Part shown: positions 26,983 to 36,986 of the stretch, piece by piece
Layout: each line of letters starts with the position of its first letter
Numbering within the stretch: position 1 is the first letter of the stretch
From: Roseomonas sp. HF4
Lineage (GTDB): Bacteria > Pseudomonadota > Alphaproteobacteria > Acetobacterales > Acetobacteraceae
DNA: 64,000 nucleotides
Direction of reading: 5' to 3'
Assembly (NCBI RefSeq): GCF_005222755.1
Contig: NZ_STGD01000013.1
Coordinates: 124,001 to 188,000, forward strand
Program-made: the position numbers and the translations under genes
Notes under the pieces: model-generated
Told to the model about the DNA's origin: nothing
The model's database searches: none
The model's input: only the letters and a program-made list of their open reading frames with translations

Positions 26983-27843
26983 ATGGTCGAGATAACACCG
27001 CTCACCCCCGTCTTCGGCGCCCGCATCACCGGCCTCGACATCGCCTGCGGCGTGGACGCGACGACGATGGCCGCAGTGCGCGAGGCGCTCGACCGCTTCT
27101 CGGTGCTGGTCTTCCCAGACCAGCACATCGACGACGCGGCGCAGATCGCCTTCAGCGAAGGCTTCGGGCCGCTGGAACGCACCCGCGCCGGCGCGCCCGG
27201 GGCGGGCAGCGCAGTGATCCTCCTGTCGAATATTGGCCCAGCCGGCGAGATCGCACCGCCAACCGACAAGCAGGTGCTGAACAACAAGGCAAACCGGCTC
27301 TGGCACCATGATTCGTCGTTCAAGCCGGTACCGGCGCGGGCCTCGCTGCTGTCGGCGCGTGAAATTCCCGCGGCCGGCGGGGACACCGAATTCGCCTCCA
27401 TGCGCGCCGCCTTCGCCGCGCTCGATCCGGCCGAGCAGGCGGTCTTGCGGGGCCGCGTCGCCATCCATGACTTCGACTGGTCGCGCTCAAGGGTCGATGC
27501 CGCGCTGGTGAGCGAGGCCGAGCGCAGCCAGCACCCGCCGGTACGCCAGGCCCTGGTCCTGGAGGAAAATCCGCATGGCGCGGCGCTGTATCTCGGCGCC
27601 CATGCGCGTAGCATCGAGGGCATGGGTGAGGCTGAGTCCCGCCTACTGATCGACCGGCTGATGGCGCTGGCGACGCAGCCCGCCTTCACCTACGCGCATC
27701 GCTGGCGGCCGCGTGACCTCGTGATGTGGGACAATCGTGCGGTGCTGCACCGCGCCACGCCCTTCGCGACGACGACGGAACGCCGCCACATGGTGCGCAC
27801 CTGCGTCGCCGGCGCCGCGCCGACGCTTGTCGCCGCCGCGTGA
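26983..27843 (+). CDS. TauD/TfdA-family Fe(II)/2-oxoglutarate dioxygenase
   Basis: Non-haem iron dioxygenase, 286 residues, ATG at 26983 after GCAGGAGG. The double-stranded beta-helix residues are all visible: iron ligands in RLWHHDSSFKPVPARASLL (His-x-Asp), distal His in MWDNRAVLHRATPF, and the 2-oxoglutarate Arg in TERRHMVRTCV. Family members hydroxylate taurine, 2,4-D or similar acids, releasing succinate and CO2. The stop is overlapped by the GMC oxidoreductase start (GTGA), suggesting hydroxylation followed by alcohol oxidation. Confidence 0.9.
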   Translation: MVEITPLTPVFGARITGLDIACGVDATTMAAVREALDRFSVLVFPDQHIDDAAQIAFSEGFGPLERTRAGAPGAGSAVILLSNIGPAGEIAPPTDKQVLNNKANRLWHHDSSFKPVPARASLLSAREIPAAGGDTEFASMRAAFAALDPAEQAVLRGRVAIHDFDWSRSRVDAALVSEAERSQHPPVRQALVLEENPHGAALYLGAHARSIEGMGEAESRLLIDRLMALATQPAFTYAHRWRPRDLVMWDNRAVLHRATPFATTTERRHMVRTCVAGAAPTLVAAA

Positions 27844-29456
27844 GCGCCGAACGCTTCGAGGGCGACTGGGACCACATCATCGTCGGCGCGGGCAGCGCCG
27901 GCTGCGTGCTGGCCAACCGCCTCTCCGCCGATCCGCGCCGCCGCGTCCTGCTGCTGGAGGCCGGCGGGGAGGCGCGCCACCCTTACCTCCAGGTCCCGGC
28001 CGGCTTCCTCAAGACTTTTCGCGATCCGCGCTTCAACTGGAACTTCACCACCGAACCCGGCCCCGGCGTGGACGATCGGGCGATGCATACGCCGCGCGGG
28101 CGGGTGCTCGGCGGCTCCTCGGCGATCAACGGGCACCTCTGGGTGCGCGGGGCGGCGCGGGATTTCGACGACTGGGCGCAGGCCGGCTGTCGCGGCTGGT
28201 CGCATGCCGACGTTCTGCCGGTGTTCCGCAGTATCGAGGACTACCATGCCGATGCGCATCGCGGCGCCGGCGGGCCGCAGCACGTCTCCGACATCCCCGC
28301 GCTGCATCCGATCGTCGCGGCGTTCCTCGATGGCGGGGCCGAATGCGGGCTGGGGCGCAACCCGGACTACAATGGTGCGGCGCATGAGGGCGTCTTCACC
28401 TACCAACGGACCATCCGTCGGGGCAGGCGCTTCAGCGCGGCGAGCGCGTTTCTCTCGCCGATCCGTCGCCGCACCAATCTGCGCATCGTCACAGGCGCGA
28501 TGGTGCTGCGCATCGAGACGACCTCGGGGCGCGCCACCGGCATCACCTTCGCGCGCGACGGCCGCGTGCTGACGGCGCATGCGACGGGCGAGACCGTGCT
28601 CGCCGCGGGCGCGATCGGCTCGCCGCATCTGCTGCAGGTCTCGGGCCTCGGCCCGGCGGCGCTGTCGCAGGCGCTCGGCCTGCCGGTCATCGCCGACAAT
28701 CCCGGCGTCGGCGAGAACCTGCAGGACCACTACGCCATGCGCGTGGTCCATCGCGTTACCCGCCCGGTCACGCTGAACGAGCAGGCGCGCCCGCCGCGCC
28801 TGTGGTGGGAGATGGCGCGCTGGATGCTGACGCGGCGCGGCATGCTCGCCTACAGTCCGGCCCATGCCGGCGCCTTCGCGCGGTCGCGCGACACGCTCGA
28901 CGAACCCGACCTGCAACTCGTCTTCACCCCAGCCTCCTATTCGGAGGAAGGCGTGACGGGGCAATTGCAGGAGGTGCCGGGGATGACCATCGGCGTCTGG
29001 CAATGCCGGCCCGAGAGCCGCGGATTCGTGCGTGCCAGGGACGCGGACCCTCGCCAGGCGCCGGCTATCCAGCCGAACTACCTGACGGCGACCGAGGATC
29101 GCGCGGCGGCCATCAGTGGGCTGCGTGTCGCGCGCCGGCTGCTGGGGACGCGCGCCCTCGCGCGCTGGTCGGCGGCGGAGACCGCGCCCGGTCCGGCCCA
29201 GCAGGACGACGATGCCCTGCTGGCCTATGCGCGGGCGAAGGGCGCGACCGTCTATCATCTGTGCGGTACCTGCCGCATGGGTGGCGACGGCGCGCCCGTG
29301 ACGCCGGACCTGCGGTTGCGCGGCCTTGACGGGCTGCGCGTGGCCGATGCTTCGGTCATGCCACGCATCGTCTCGGCCAATACGAATGCGACGACGATGA
29401 TGATCGCAGCGAAGGCTGCGGCGATCATGCTCGATCAGTCCATCACGAAGCCGTAG
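27840..29456 (+). CDS. GMC-family FAD oxidoreductase (choline/alcohol dehydrogenase-like)
   Basis: Flavoprotein of 538 residues from the GTG at 27840, which overlaps the TauD stop by four bases. FAD motif IIVGAGSAGCVLANRL, GMC signature 1 GRVLGGSSAINGHLWVRG, signature 2 GAIGSPHLLQVSGLG, and the catalytic His in VYHLCGTCRMG with the C-terminal NTNATTMMIAAKAA. It oxidises a primary or secondary alcohol, passing electrons to oxygen or the respiratory chain. Context suggests that it takes the product of the dioxygenase. Followed by a 244-base gap with no gene. Confidence 0.9.
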   Translation: MSAERFEGDWDHIIVGAGSAGCVLANRLSADPRRRVLLLEAGGEARHPYLQVPAGFLKTFRDPRFNWNFTTEPGPGVDDRAMHTPRGRVLGGSSAINGHLWVRGAARDFDDWAQAGCRGWSHADVLPVFRSIEDYHADAHRGAGGPQHVSDIPALHPIVAAFLDGGAECGLGRNPDYNGAAHEGVFTYQRTIRRGRRFSAASAFLSPIRRRTNLRIVTGAMVLRIETTSGRATGITFARDGRVLTAHATGETVLAAGAIGSPHLLQVSGLGPAALSQALGLPVIADNPGVGENLQDHYAMRVVHRVTRPVTLNEQARPPRLWWEMARWMLTRRGMLAYSPAHAGAFARSRDTLDEPDLQLVFTPASYSEEGVTGQLQEVPGMTIGVWQCRPESRGFVRARDADPRQAPAIQPNYLTATEDRAAAISGLRVARRLLGTRALARWSAAETAPGPAQQDDDALLAYARAKGATVYHLCGTCRMGGDGAPVTPDLRLRGLDGLRVADASVMPRIVSANTNATTMMIAAKAAAIMLDQSITKP

Positions 29457-29700
29457 GGCAGGCAGACGCCACCGACACTGCGCAGGCGGGCCGGGTCGTG
29501 CCGTGCCCTGCCCTGCTTGATCAGGCGTCCGAAGCCTGCTGGCCGTCTCGGGCAGTGCCATCACACGAGCAACGCCCAGACAGAGTTGTTTTCCCGGTTC
29601 CGACCGCTGCAGCAAACTTTCGTTTCTGCGAATCGTTGATTGCACATCAAGGTTCACTGCGGCGCCAACGGGCCGCCTCACCTCGTGACACTGGACGTCC

Positions 29701-30237
29701 ATGGACGACAAAGACCACGTCTTCGCCCGCTTCAAGAACGACAAGCCCGCCGCCGCCGAGCGACGCGAGATGCTGAGCATCCCGCGCAGGGGCAACGCGA
29801 TTGGCAGCCGGGCCGTCGAAGTCGTGCACGTGCGATCGAGTGCCGCGCCGACTGGCATGGGTCAGGCCCGGCGCCTGACGTTCACGAATCGCGCCGCGAC
29901 GTGGGAAAACGGGTTTCCCGCAAGGCCTGCGGCGCAGCCTCCGGGCATGGTTGATTCAGAGACGCCCGCGAGGGCAGAGCCGGGCACGCATGTGATGCCG
30001 ATGTGGGAGCCGACCGCGATTGCAGCGGAGGTAACCGCGCCGGTTCGTGATGAAGCGCCGGTGGCTGCGGCCGTATCCGCCGCGGCGACAAGCCATCTGC
30101 GGACCTACAGGCTAGCGAGACGCGTCGCCGATCCGTTCGACAACTCGGACAATGGCGCGAACTGCATGCGCTGCGGCTATGCGATCGAGGCAGCGCGGGA
30201 GATGCGCGGGCTGATGATTTGCTCAGCGTGCGGCTAA
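29701..30237 (+). CDS. Hypothetical protein with C-terminal zinc-ribbon-like Cys motif
   Basis: 178 residues, not recognised. Residues 1-50 are charged and polar, the middle is Ala/Pro-rich and probably disordered, and the final 30 residues hold NCMRCGYAIEAAREM...MICSACG. The two CxxC pairs 18 residues apart look like a short zinc ribbon. The start at 29701 lacks a strong ribosome site; a downstream start is possible. It lies 66 bases before rsgA on the same strand. A zinc-ribbon accessory or phage-type protein are both possible. Confidence 0.5.
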   Translation: MDDKDHVFARFKNDKPAAAERREMLSIPRRGNAIGSRAVEVVHVRSSAAPTGMGQARRLTFTNRAATWENGFPARPAAQPPGMVDSETPARAEPGTHVMPMWEPTAIAAEVTAPVRDEAPVAAAVSAAATSHLRTYRLARRVADPFDNSDNGANCMRCGYAIEAAREMRGLMICSACG

Positions 30238-30339
30238 ATCGGACGGGCATTCCCGCGTGGGCCCGATAGGGTCCGACCAAAGGCACGGCTTGCCGCCCGT
30301 TCGGTGCTAGACTGCCCATCCCACGTGAAAGAGCTGTCC

Positions 30340-31413
30340 TTGATCGAAAAATACGGCTGGACTGATGCGTTGCGGCTGGCATTCGAAGCGCATGCGCAAG
30401 CCGGCCGCATCCCGGGGCGTATCATCATCCAGCAGCGGCAAGCGAACCTGGTGGCCACGGATGTCGGCAGGCTGAGCGCCAAACTCTCCGGACGCATGCG
30501 TCACGAGGCTCGGGAGGCGGGCCACCCGGCCGCCGGCGACTGGGTGGCTTTGTCTGCGAACGCGGGCGAAGGTACGGCCACAATCCATGCCGTCCTGCCT
30601 CGCCGCACGGCTTTCGTGCGTCGGGCGGCCGACAGCGTGCAGACACTGCAGGTCATCGCCGCCAACATCGACGTCGTTTTTGTTGTCACCTCGATGAATG
30701 CTGACCTCAATCCGCGTCGGCTTGAGCGCTTCCTCGCGGCTGCCTGGCAGAGTGGTGCGCGGCCCGTGCTGGTGCTGACCAAGGCCGACCTGTGCGAGCA
30801 ACCGGAAGCCCAGGCCGCGGCGATCGCAACCCTGGCCGGGGGCTGCCCAGTGCTTATCGTGTCGGTGCGCCGGGGTCTCGGCCTGGGCGACCTGATGGAT
30901 CACGTCAAGCCGGGCGAGACCTGTGTGCTGATCGGCTCATCGGGTGTCGGCAAATCGACCCTGGTGAATGCTCTGCTGGGCGAGGAGCGGATGGCGACCC
31001 AGGACATCCGCGCCGCGGATGCCCGGGGGCGTCACACCACCAGCCATCGCCAACTCGTGCTGCTGCCTGGCGGAGGACTCCTCCTCGACACGCCTGGCAT
31101 CCGCGAAGTTGGCCTGGTTGACGCGGATGAGGGTCTCAGCACGGTCTTCGACGACATAGAACAGCTGGCGCAGAATTGCCGCTTTCGCGACTGCGGGCAC
31201 GAAACCGAACCGGGCTGTGCCGTGCGCGGCGCGCTGGACGCGGGCCTGCTCGACGCCGGTCGCTGGGCGCATTTCCAGAAGCTGAGTCGGGAACTGGCGG
31301 CGTCGGGGCTGACGAAAGACCGATTGGCGCAGGAGGTGGAACGCCGTCGCCTGGCGGCGCTGCAGAAGGCGTATCAGTCGACGAAGAAGGATCTGCGAGA
31401 CTCGGTTTCCTGA
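30340..31413 (+). CDS. rsgA: Ribosome small-subunit-dependent GTPase RsgA
   Basis: Circularly permuted GTPase that checks 30S maturation, 357 residues. An OB-fold N-terminus is followed by G4 (VLVLTKADLC), then G1 (GSSGVGKSTLVNALLG) and G3 (DTPGIREVGL), the permuted order diagnostic of RsgA. The C-terminal zinc finger reads NCRFRDCGHETEPGCAV (Cys..Cys-x-His..Cys). I chose TTG at 30340 because AAAGAG sits 6 bases upstream. GTG at 30325 or 30304 would add 5 or 12 residues and have no ribosome site. Convergent with the next gene. Confidence 0.9.
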   Translation: MIEKYGWTDALRLAFEAHAQAGRIPGRIIIQQRQANLVATDVGRLSAKLSGRMRHEAREAGHPAAGDWVALSANAGEGTATIHAVLPRRTAFVRRAADSVQTLQVIAANIDVVFVVTSMNADLNPRRLERFLAAAWQSGARPVLVLTKADLCEQPEAQAAAIATLAGGCPVLIVSVRRGLGLGDLMDHVKPGETCVLIGSSGVGKSTLVNALLGEERMATQDIRAADARGRHTTSHRQLVLLPGGGLLLDTPGIREVGLVDADEGLSTVFDDIEQLAQNCRFRDCGHETEPGCAVRGALDAGLLDAGRWAHFQKLSRELAASGLTKDRLAQEVERRRLAALQKAYQSTKKDLRDSVS

Positions 31414-31510
31414 ACACCGCCGGCAATTGAGGCGGTCATCCTCCGCCGGAAAAAGGCACATCATCCAGCCGCAGGTCCGCTGAGCGACCGGGCCGCGCGC
31501 GGCAACCACC

Positions 31511-31942
31511 TCAGCCCCGATCGAGGAAGACGGGGCTCGCATCAGGGTTCCATCGGATCCCGTCGGCTGCGAGCGTTTCAGCCAGCATCGCGCGATCCAG
31601 GCGACAGTGATGCACGAGCAAGCGGACATAGGTGCCGACGAAGTCGGGACCGTGGCCATCGCCCGCGCCCTCCGCCGTGCTGGTCAGCGCATGCGCGATC
31701 TCATGCAGCAGGATCCAGCTCGGCAGGCTCGGCGGTGCCTCGATCGCAAGGCGGCTTCCGGTCGCGAGCGTGGCCCTGGACGCCTTGCGCTGCCGCACGC
31801 GCGGCGGCCATCGCAGGCCCTCCGCCGCCCAGACATGGTCGATGATCGCCTGCATGTGGTCGAACGGCACCACCGAGCGGTCCAGCGGTGCGACGACGCG
31901 GTTCTCCCAGGCATAGAGCCGCCGGTCGCGCGCGCTCGTCAT
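31511..31942 (-). CDS. Small HExxH zinc-metallopeptidase-like protein (TIGR04338-like)
   Basis: 143 residues. The core is LLHEIAHALTST with a downstream GDGHGPDFVGTYVRLL, giving two histidines plus a third His in HGPxF, the ligand pattern of the putative metallohydrolase family TIGR04338 and SprT-like minigluzincins. No signal peptide, so cytoplasmic. It is co-transcribed with the DUF2786-type gene, whose stop overlaps its start (ATGA). These pairs are often of phage or plasmid origin; the biological substrate is unknown. Confidence 0.72.
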   Translation of the reverse strand: MTSARDRRLYAWENRVVAPLDRSVVPFDHMQAIIDHVWAAEGLRWPPRVRQRKASRATLATGSRLAIEAPPSLPSWILLHEIAHALTSTAEGAGDGHGPDFVGTYVRLLVHHCRLDRAMLAETLAADGIRWNPDASPVFLDRG

Positions 31943-32682
31943 CGCGGCCGGCGCGGCAGCGGCTGCGCGCCGCCGGCGCTGCCGATCGGCCGTTCGAGGG
32001 TCACGCGGGCGCCGGCTTCCATCCCGGAGCGATAGGCGGTGCCGTCGCGCACGGTGCGCGTCGTGTAGCTCGTCCGCAGCCGGATCCCGAGTTCGCGGAA
32101 ACCTTCGGCGATGATCCGCCGCTTCACCAGGACCAAGGCGGTGCCCGATGCGGTCGGTGTCCTGGCGGATTCCTCCGCCGAGCGGCGATGCGCCGCAAGA
32201 TCGACGATACGCTTCGACACGCGCTCGGCGAAGCCGTAGCGGAAGCTGCGGAGCCGGTTCTGCGGCGTCGCGCGGCCCGCTCGGTAGGCGTCGCTCGCGC
32301 GATACGCCGCCTCCTCATGGTCGACCGCGCGCGCCACGACGTGCAGCAGGTACTCCGCCATCAGCACATCCGGTTCGAGCCCATAGAAGACGAAGGTGGT
32401 CCGCCCGACCATCCAGCCCTTGGTCTCGGTCAGCTCGATGATCGGCAGGAAGATGGTGCCGAGCGCCTGCAGCCGCGGCCCGCTGAAGACAACATGGCGC
32501 TGGATGCAGGTCTCCTGGCGGAGGTCCACCTCGGACATGGTCAGCCCATAGATCTCGAGGAGCTCGCCGATCTTCTGCGCGGCGGCCAGCGCCTCGGCCT
32601 CCGAGCAGCCACGATCCACCGTGCGCGCCGCCAGGGCGCGGATGAGGCCCTTCACCCTATCGAGTTCCGTCTGCTGGCTCAC
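31939..32682 (-). CDS. DUF2786-domain protein
   Basis: 247 residues from the GTG at 32682, chosen for the CAGGAG site five bases upstream; an ATG at 32766 would add 28 unconvincing residues. Residues about 5-45 fit DUF2786 (VKGLIRALAARTVDRGCSEA, then EALAAAQKIGELLEIYGL). The middle (LPIIELTETKGWMVGRTTF) and the YGLEPDVLMAEYLLHVVARA segment match the region that follows DUF2786 in phage-borne homologues. The C-terminal 40 residues are basic. Function unknown; the link to the HExxH partner by four-base overlap suggests a two-protein unit. Confidence 0.75.
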   Translation of the reverse strand: MSQQTELDRVKGLIRALAARTVDRGCSEAEALAAAQKIGELLEIYGLTMSEVDLRQETCIQRHVVFSGPRLQALGTIFLPIIELTETKGWMVGRTTFVFYGLEPDVLMAEYLLHVVARAVDHEEAAYRASDAYRAGRATPQNRLRSFRYGFAERVSKRIVDLAAHRRSAEESARTPTASGTALVLVKRRIIAEGFRELGIRLRTSYTTRTVRDGTAYRSGMEAGARVTLERPIGSAGGAQPLPRRPR

Positions 32683-32939
32683 CGCTCCTGCGCCTCGTTC
32701 GCGTGACGTGACCGCCGGTCCACCGCGCCCCCCGCACATCGTCGCGCGGCGGGCACAATCCCGCATCCGGCCCGGTCCTTCCTATCCTGGCGCAGCATCC
32801 GCCATGCGCAAGCGTCGGCGCGTCCCGCGCTCCCGCTGGCACCGAGCCTTGACCGCCGCGCGACCCCGTTCCTAGCGTGCCGGGACGAGCCTTGGCGCCG
32901 ACCGGTCGGCCCATGCCAGCGAGATGTCCCGGGGAGCCC

Positions 32940-33848
32940 ATGGCCACGCACCGCTTCCATCCGACACGCTACTTCAACGCAATCGGCGTCGCCGAACCCG
33001 TCCTGCGCGTCGCGGATGGCGACACGGTGGTGACCGACACGCTCGATGCCTCTGGCCTCGATGCGCGGGAGGTCGCCGTCGGCAGCCGGCCGAACCCGAT
33101 GACCGGCCCGTTCTTCATCGAGGGCGCCGAGCCCGGCGACACGCTCGCCGTGCGGATCGACCGGCTGACACCGAACCGGGCGACCGGCTGGACCTATTCG
33201 CCACTCGCGCTGACCGTGCTGGACCCGGCCGCGATCTTCGACCGGCCGCCGCAGCAGCGCGTCGTCTGGGATATCGACCGGGCGGCCGGGACGGTGCGCC
33301 TGCAGGACAAGGTGAAGGGGCTCGAGGACTTCGCGCCACCCATCCAGCCCATGATCGGCTGCTTCGGCGTCGCGCCGGCGGGTGGGCAGGCGCTGTCCAC
33401 CGCGACCAGCGCGCAGAACGGCGGCAACATGGACTATCGCCTGTTCGCGCCCGGCACGACGGCCTGGTTTCCCGTCGCGGTGCCCGGCGCGCTCTTCTAT
33501 CTCGGCGACGGGCATGCCTGCCAGGGCGACGGGGAGATAACCGGCACCGGCATCGAGACATCCTTCGAGATGGAGGTGACATTCCGCGTCCTGAAGCGGA
33601 AGATCACGTGGCCGCGCGGAGAGACGGCCGACGACATCTTCACGGTCGGCAATGCCCGGCCGCTGGACCAGGCGCTTCAGCACGCCACGACCGAGATGTC
33701 GCGCTGGCTCGGCGAGGACTACGGTCTGGATGCCAGCGCCGCCAGCCACCTGATGGGACAGGTTGTCCGCTACGATGTCGGCAACGTCTTCAACCCCGCC
33801 TTCACTGTCGCCTGCCGCATTGCCAAACGCTGGCTCCCGAAGCGTTAG
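32940..33848 (+). CDS. Acetamidase/formamidase family protein
   Basis: Amide hydrolase of the FmdA/AmdA family, 302 residues, ATG at 32940 after GGGGAG. Typical features: PNPMTGPFFIEGAEPGDTLA (residues about 52-70), the long acidic IQPMIGCFGVAPAGGQAL motif, NGGNMDYR, and LFYLGDGHACQGDGEITGTG, the hallmark HAxQGDGE. It releases ammonia from formamide, acetamide or related short amides. Isolated gene between the DUF2786 pair and the IS21 scar; the amide theme matches the catabolic region to the left. Confidence 0.9.
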   Translation: MATHRFHPTRYFNAIGVAEPVLRVADGDTVVTDTLDASGLDAREVAVGSRPNPMTGPFFIEGAEPGDTLAVRIDRLTPNRATGWTYSPLALTVLDPAAIFDRPPQQRVVWDIDRAAGTVRLQDKVKGLEDFAPPIQPMIGCFGVAPAGGQALSTATSAQNGGNMDYRLFAPGTTAWFPVAVPGALFYLGDGHACQGDGEITGTGIETSFEMEVTFRVLKRKITWPRGETADDIFTVGNARPLDQALQHATTEMSRWLGEDYGLDASAASHLMGQVVRYDVGNVFNPAFTVACRIAKRWLPKR

Positions 33849-34015
33849 GACTGGGTGTCACGCCGCGATCTGGGACCACGAGGCGACCGCCAGTTCGGCG
33901 CGTCGGGTCGGCGCGCTGGACACCAGGTGGTTGACCTGCCCCCCGTAGAAGTCGTCCGCCGGTCATGTAGGACGGCGGCAACCAAGTGGTGCGGTTCTGC
34001 CACGCTGCACAGCGA

Positions 34016-34048
34016 CAATCAGGATGGTTGAGAGCGTCAATCAGGATG
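34016..34048. repeat. Direct repeat next to IS21 remnant
   Basis: CAATCAGGATG occurs at 34016-34026 and 34038-34048, a 22-base period, about 90 bases upstream of the istA remnant. Multiple short terminal repeats of this kind are usual at IS21-family ends, so this is probably the surviving left end. Confidence 0.5.
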
Positions 34049-34082
34049 AGCGGCGTCGGGGTCAGCCGGAGATCGGGTGTAG

Positions 34083-35194
<1,112 letters not shown>

Positions 35195-35429
35195 TGCAGA
35201 ACCGGAGAGCAGACAAGCCGCTGCAGAAACACCCCTGAATGTGGCTGTCCTCCGAAGGGCGCCGATTGATTGCGTAGGGGCCGGCGCTGCCGGCGCGCCA
35301 CCACGGCAGTTCCAGTGCATCGTGCCTTCACACGCAAAGGTGCTCTCGGTCGCTTGATGCCCCGCAATGCATCGGCGCGCCGATTGTGCGACGCGAGGAC
35401 ATCAACAGGGCATTGGACGGAGGAACATC

Positions 35430-36614
35430 ATGGCTGACCGGAACGTCGTTCTGTGTGCACCGGTGCGCACCGCCATCGGGACCTTCGCCGGTGCGCTGAA
35501 GGACACGCCGGCGACCGAGCTCGGCGCAGTCGCCATTCGCGCCGCGATCGAGCGCGCGGGCCTCGACCCCGCCAAGGTCGACGGCGTGGTGATGGGCAAC
35601 GTCATCCAGGCGGGCAACCGCATGAATCCTGCACGCCAGGCAGCGATCAGCGCGGGCATACCCGTCTCCGCGCCGGCGCTGACGGTGAACCGCGTCTGCG
35701 GCTCGGGCGCGCAGGCCATCGCCTCCGCCGCGCAGGAGATCCGCCTCGGGGAAGCCGAGGCGATGGTCGCCGGCGGCATGGAGAACATGGACCGCGCGCC
35801 CTACCTGCTGCCGAACGGCCGCTGGGGTATGCGCATGGGCGACGGCCAGGTGCTCGACAGCATGCTGCTGGACGGGCTGAACGACGCCTTCTCCGGTGAA
35901 CATTCCGGCTGGCACACCGAGGACCTTGTCACGAAGCTGCAGATCTCCCGCGCCGATCAGGACGCCTGGGCGCTGCGCTCGCAGACAAGGTTCTCGGCGG
36001 CCCAGGCGGCCGGGTTGTTCGAGTCCGAGATAGCCCCGGCGCAGATCCAGAGCCGCAAGGGGCCGACCACCTTCGCGAAGGACGAGCACAACCGTCCCGA
36101 GACAACGGCGGAGACCCTGGCGAAGCTGCGGCCGGCCTTCCGCAAGGATGGCAGTATCACCGCCGGCAATGCGCCGGGCCTCAACAGCGGCGCCGCCGCC
36201 ATGGTGGTGGCCGAGCGAGGCGCTGCCGAGCGATTGGGTCTCAAGGCGGTGGCGCGTCTCGTATCCGCGGGCGTCGGCGCGGTTGAGCCGGGGATGTTCG
36301 GCCTTGGTCCGGTGCCCGCCGTACAACGTGCGCTGACTCGTGCGGGCTGGAACGCCGCCGACATCGAACGCGCCGAGATCAACGAGGCCTTTGCCGCTAT
36401 CGCCATCGCCGTCATGCGTGAGACCGGCCTGCGGCAGGAAGCAGTGAACCCCGAGGGGGGCGCCATCGCCCATGGTCACCCGATCGGCGCCAGCGGCGCC
36501 GTGCTGACCACCAGACTGCTGCACGGCATGGCCCGCGCGGGTCAGACGCGCGGGCTCGTCACGCTGTGCATCGGCGGCGGCCAGGGCATTGCGCTCTGTC
36601 TCGAACGGCTCTGA
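35430..36614 (+). CDS. Acetyl-CoA acetyltransferase (thiolase)
   Basis: Thiolase of 394 residues, ATG at 35430 after GGACGGAGG. All catalytic groups are visible: nucleophile Cys89 in NRVCGSGAQAI, GGMENMDRAPYLLP, NEAFAA, His in AIAHGHPIGASGA, and C-terminal Cys in CIGGGQGIAL. It condenses two acetyl-CoA or cleaves acetoacetyl-CoA. Only 18 bases separate it from the AhpD-like gene, which overlaps arsA, so it appears co-transcribed with arsenic genes. That is unusual, and I know of no established role. The 235 bases upstream carry no gene. Confidence 0.93.
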   Translation: MADRNVVLCAPVRTAIGTFAGALKDTPATELGAVAIRAAIERAGLDPAKVDGVVMGNVIQAGNRMNPARQAAISAGIPVSAPALTVNRVCGSGAQAIASAAQEIRLGEAEAMVAGGMENMDRAPYLLPNGRWGMRMGDGQVLDSMLLDGLNDAFSGEHSGWHTEDLVTKLQISRADQDAWALRSQTRFSAAQAAGLFESEIAPAQIQSRKGPTTFAKDEHNRPETTAETLAKLRPAFRKDGSITAGNAPGLNSGAAAMVVAERGAAERLGLKAVARLVSAGVGAVEPGMFGLGPVPAVQRALTRAGWNAADIERAEINEAFAAIAIAVMRETGLRQEAVNPEGGAIAHGHPIGASGAVLTTRLLHGMARAGQTRGLVTLCIGGGQGIALCLERL

Positions 36615-36632
36615 CCGGCGGGAGACAGGCGC

Positions 36633-36986
36633 ATGACGACCGTCTTCAAGGATAGGGCAGAGACGGTGGCGCAGGGTGCTGCGCTGATCGCGCGCGCTGC
36701 TCCCGAGGCCATGAAGAGCTTCGGTGCGCTGGGAGCGGCGGCGACCGCTGCCGGCGCGCTCGATACCAAGACGAAGGAACTCATGGCGCTGGCCATCGGC
36801 ATCGCGACGCATTGCGACGGCTGCGTCGCGTACCACACCCGGGCCGCGCTCAAGCATGGCGCGACCCGGCAGGAGGTCGCGGAGACAGTCGCTGTCGGGC
36901 TCTACATGGGCGGTGGCCCGGCGGCGGTGTACGGCGCCGATGCGCTGCGCGCCTACGACCAGATGGCGGGCGCCGCCAGTGGCTGA
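36633..36986 (+). CDS. AhpD-like carboxymuconolactone-decarboxylase-family protein with CxxC
   Basis: 117-residue helical protein with the active AhpD dithiol: IATHCDGCVAYHTRAALKHG (CxxC and His). Such proteins reduce peroxides or disulfides. Small CMD proteins recur in arsenic clusters, where they may handle arsenical-induced oxidative stress. The C-terminal GGGPAAVYGADALRAYDQ is typical. The arsA start lies inside its last codons (8-base overlap), linking both genes. Confidence 0.85.
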   Translation: MTTVFKDRAETVAQGAALIARAAPEAMKSFGALGAAATAAGALDTKTKELMALAIGIATHCDGCVAYHTRAALKHGATRQEVAETVAVGLYMGGGPAAVYGADALRAYDQMAGAASG

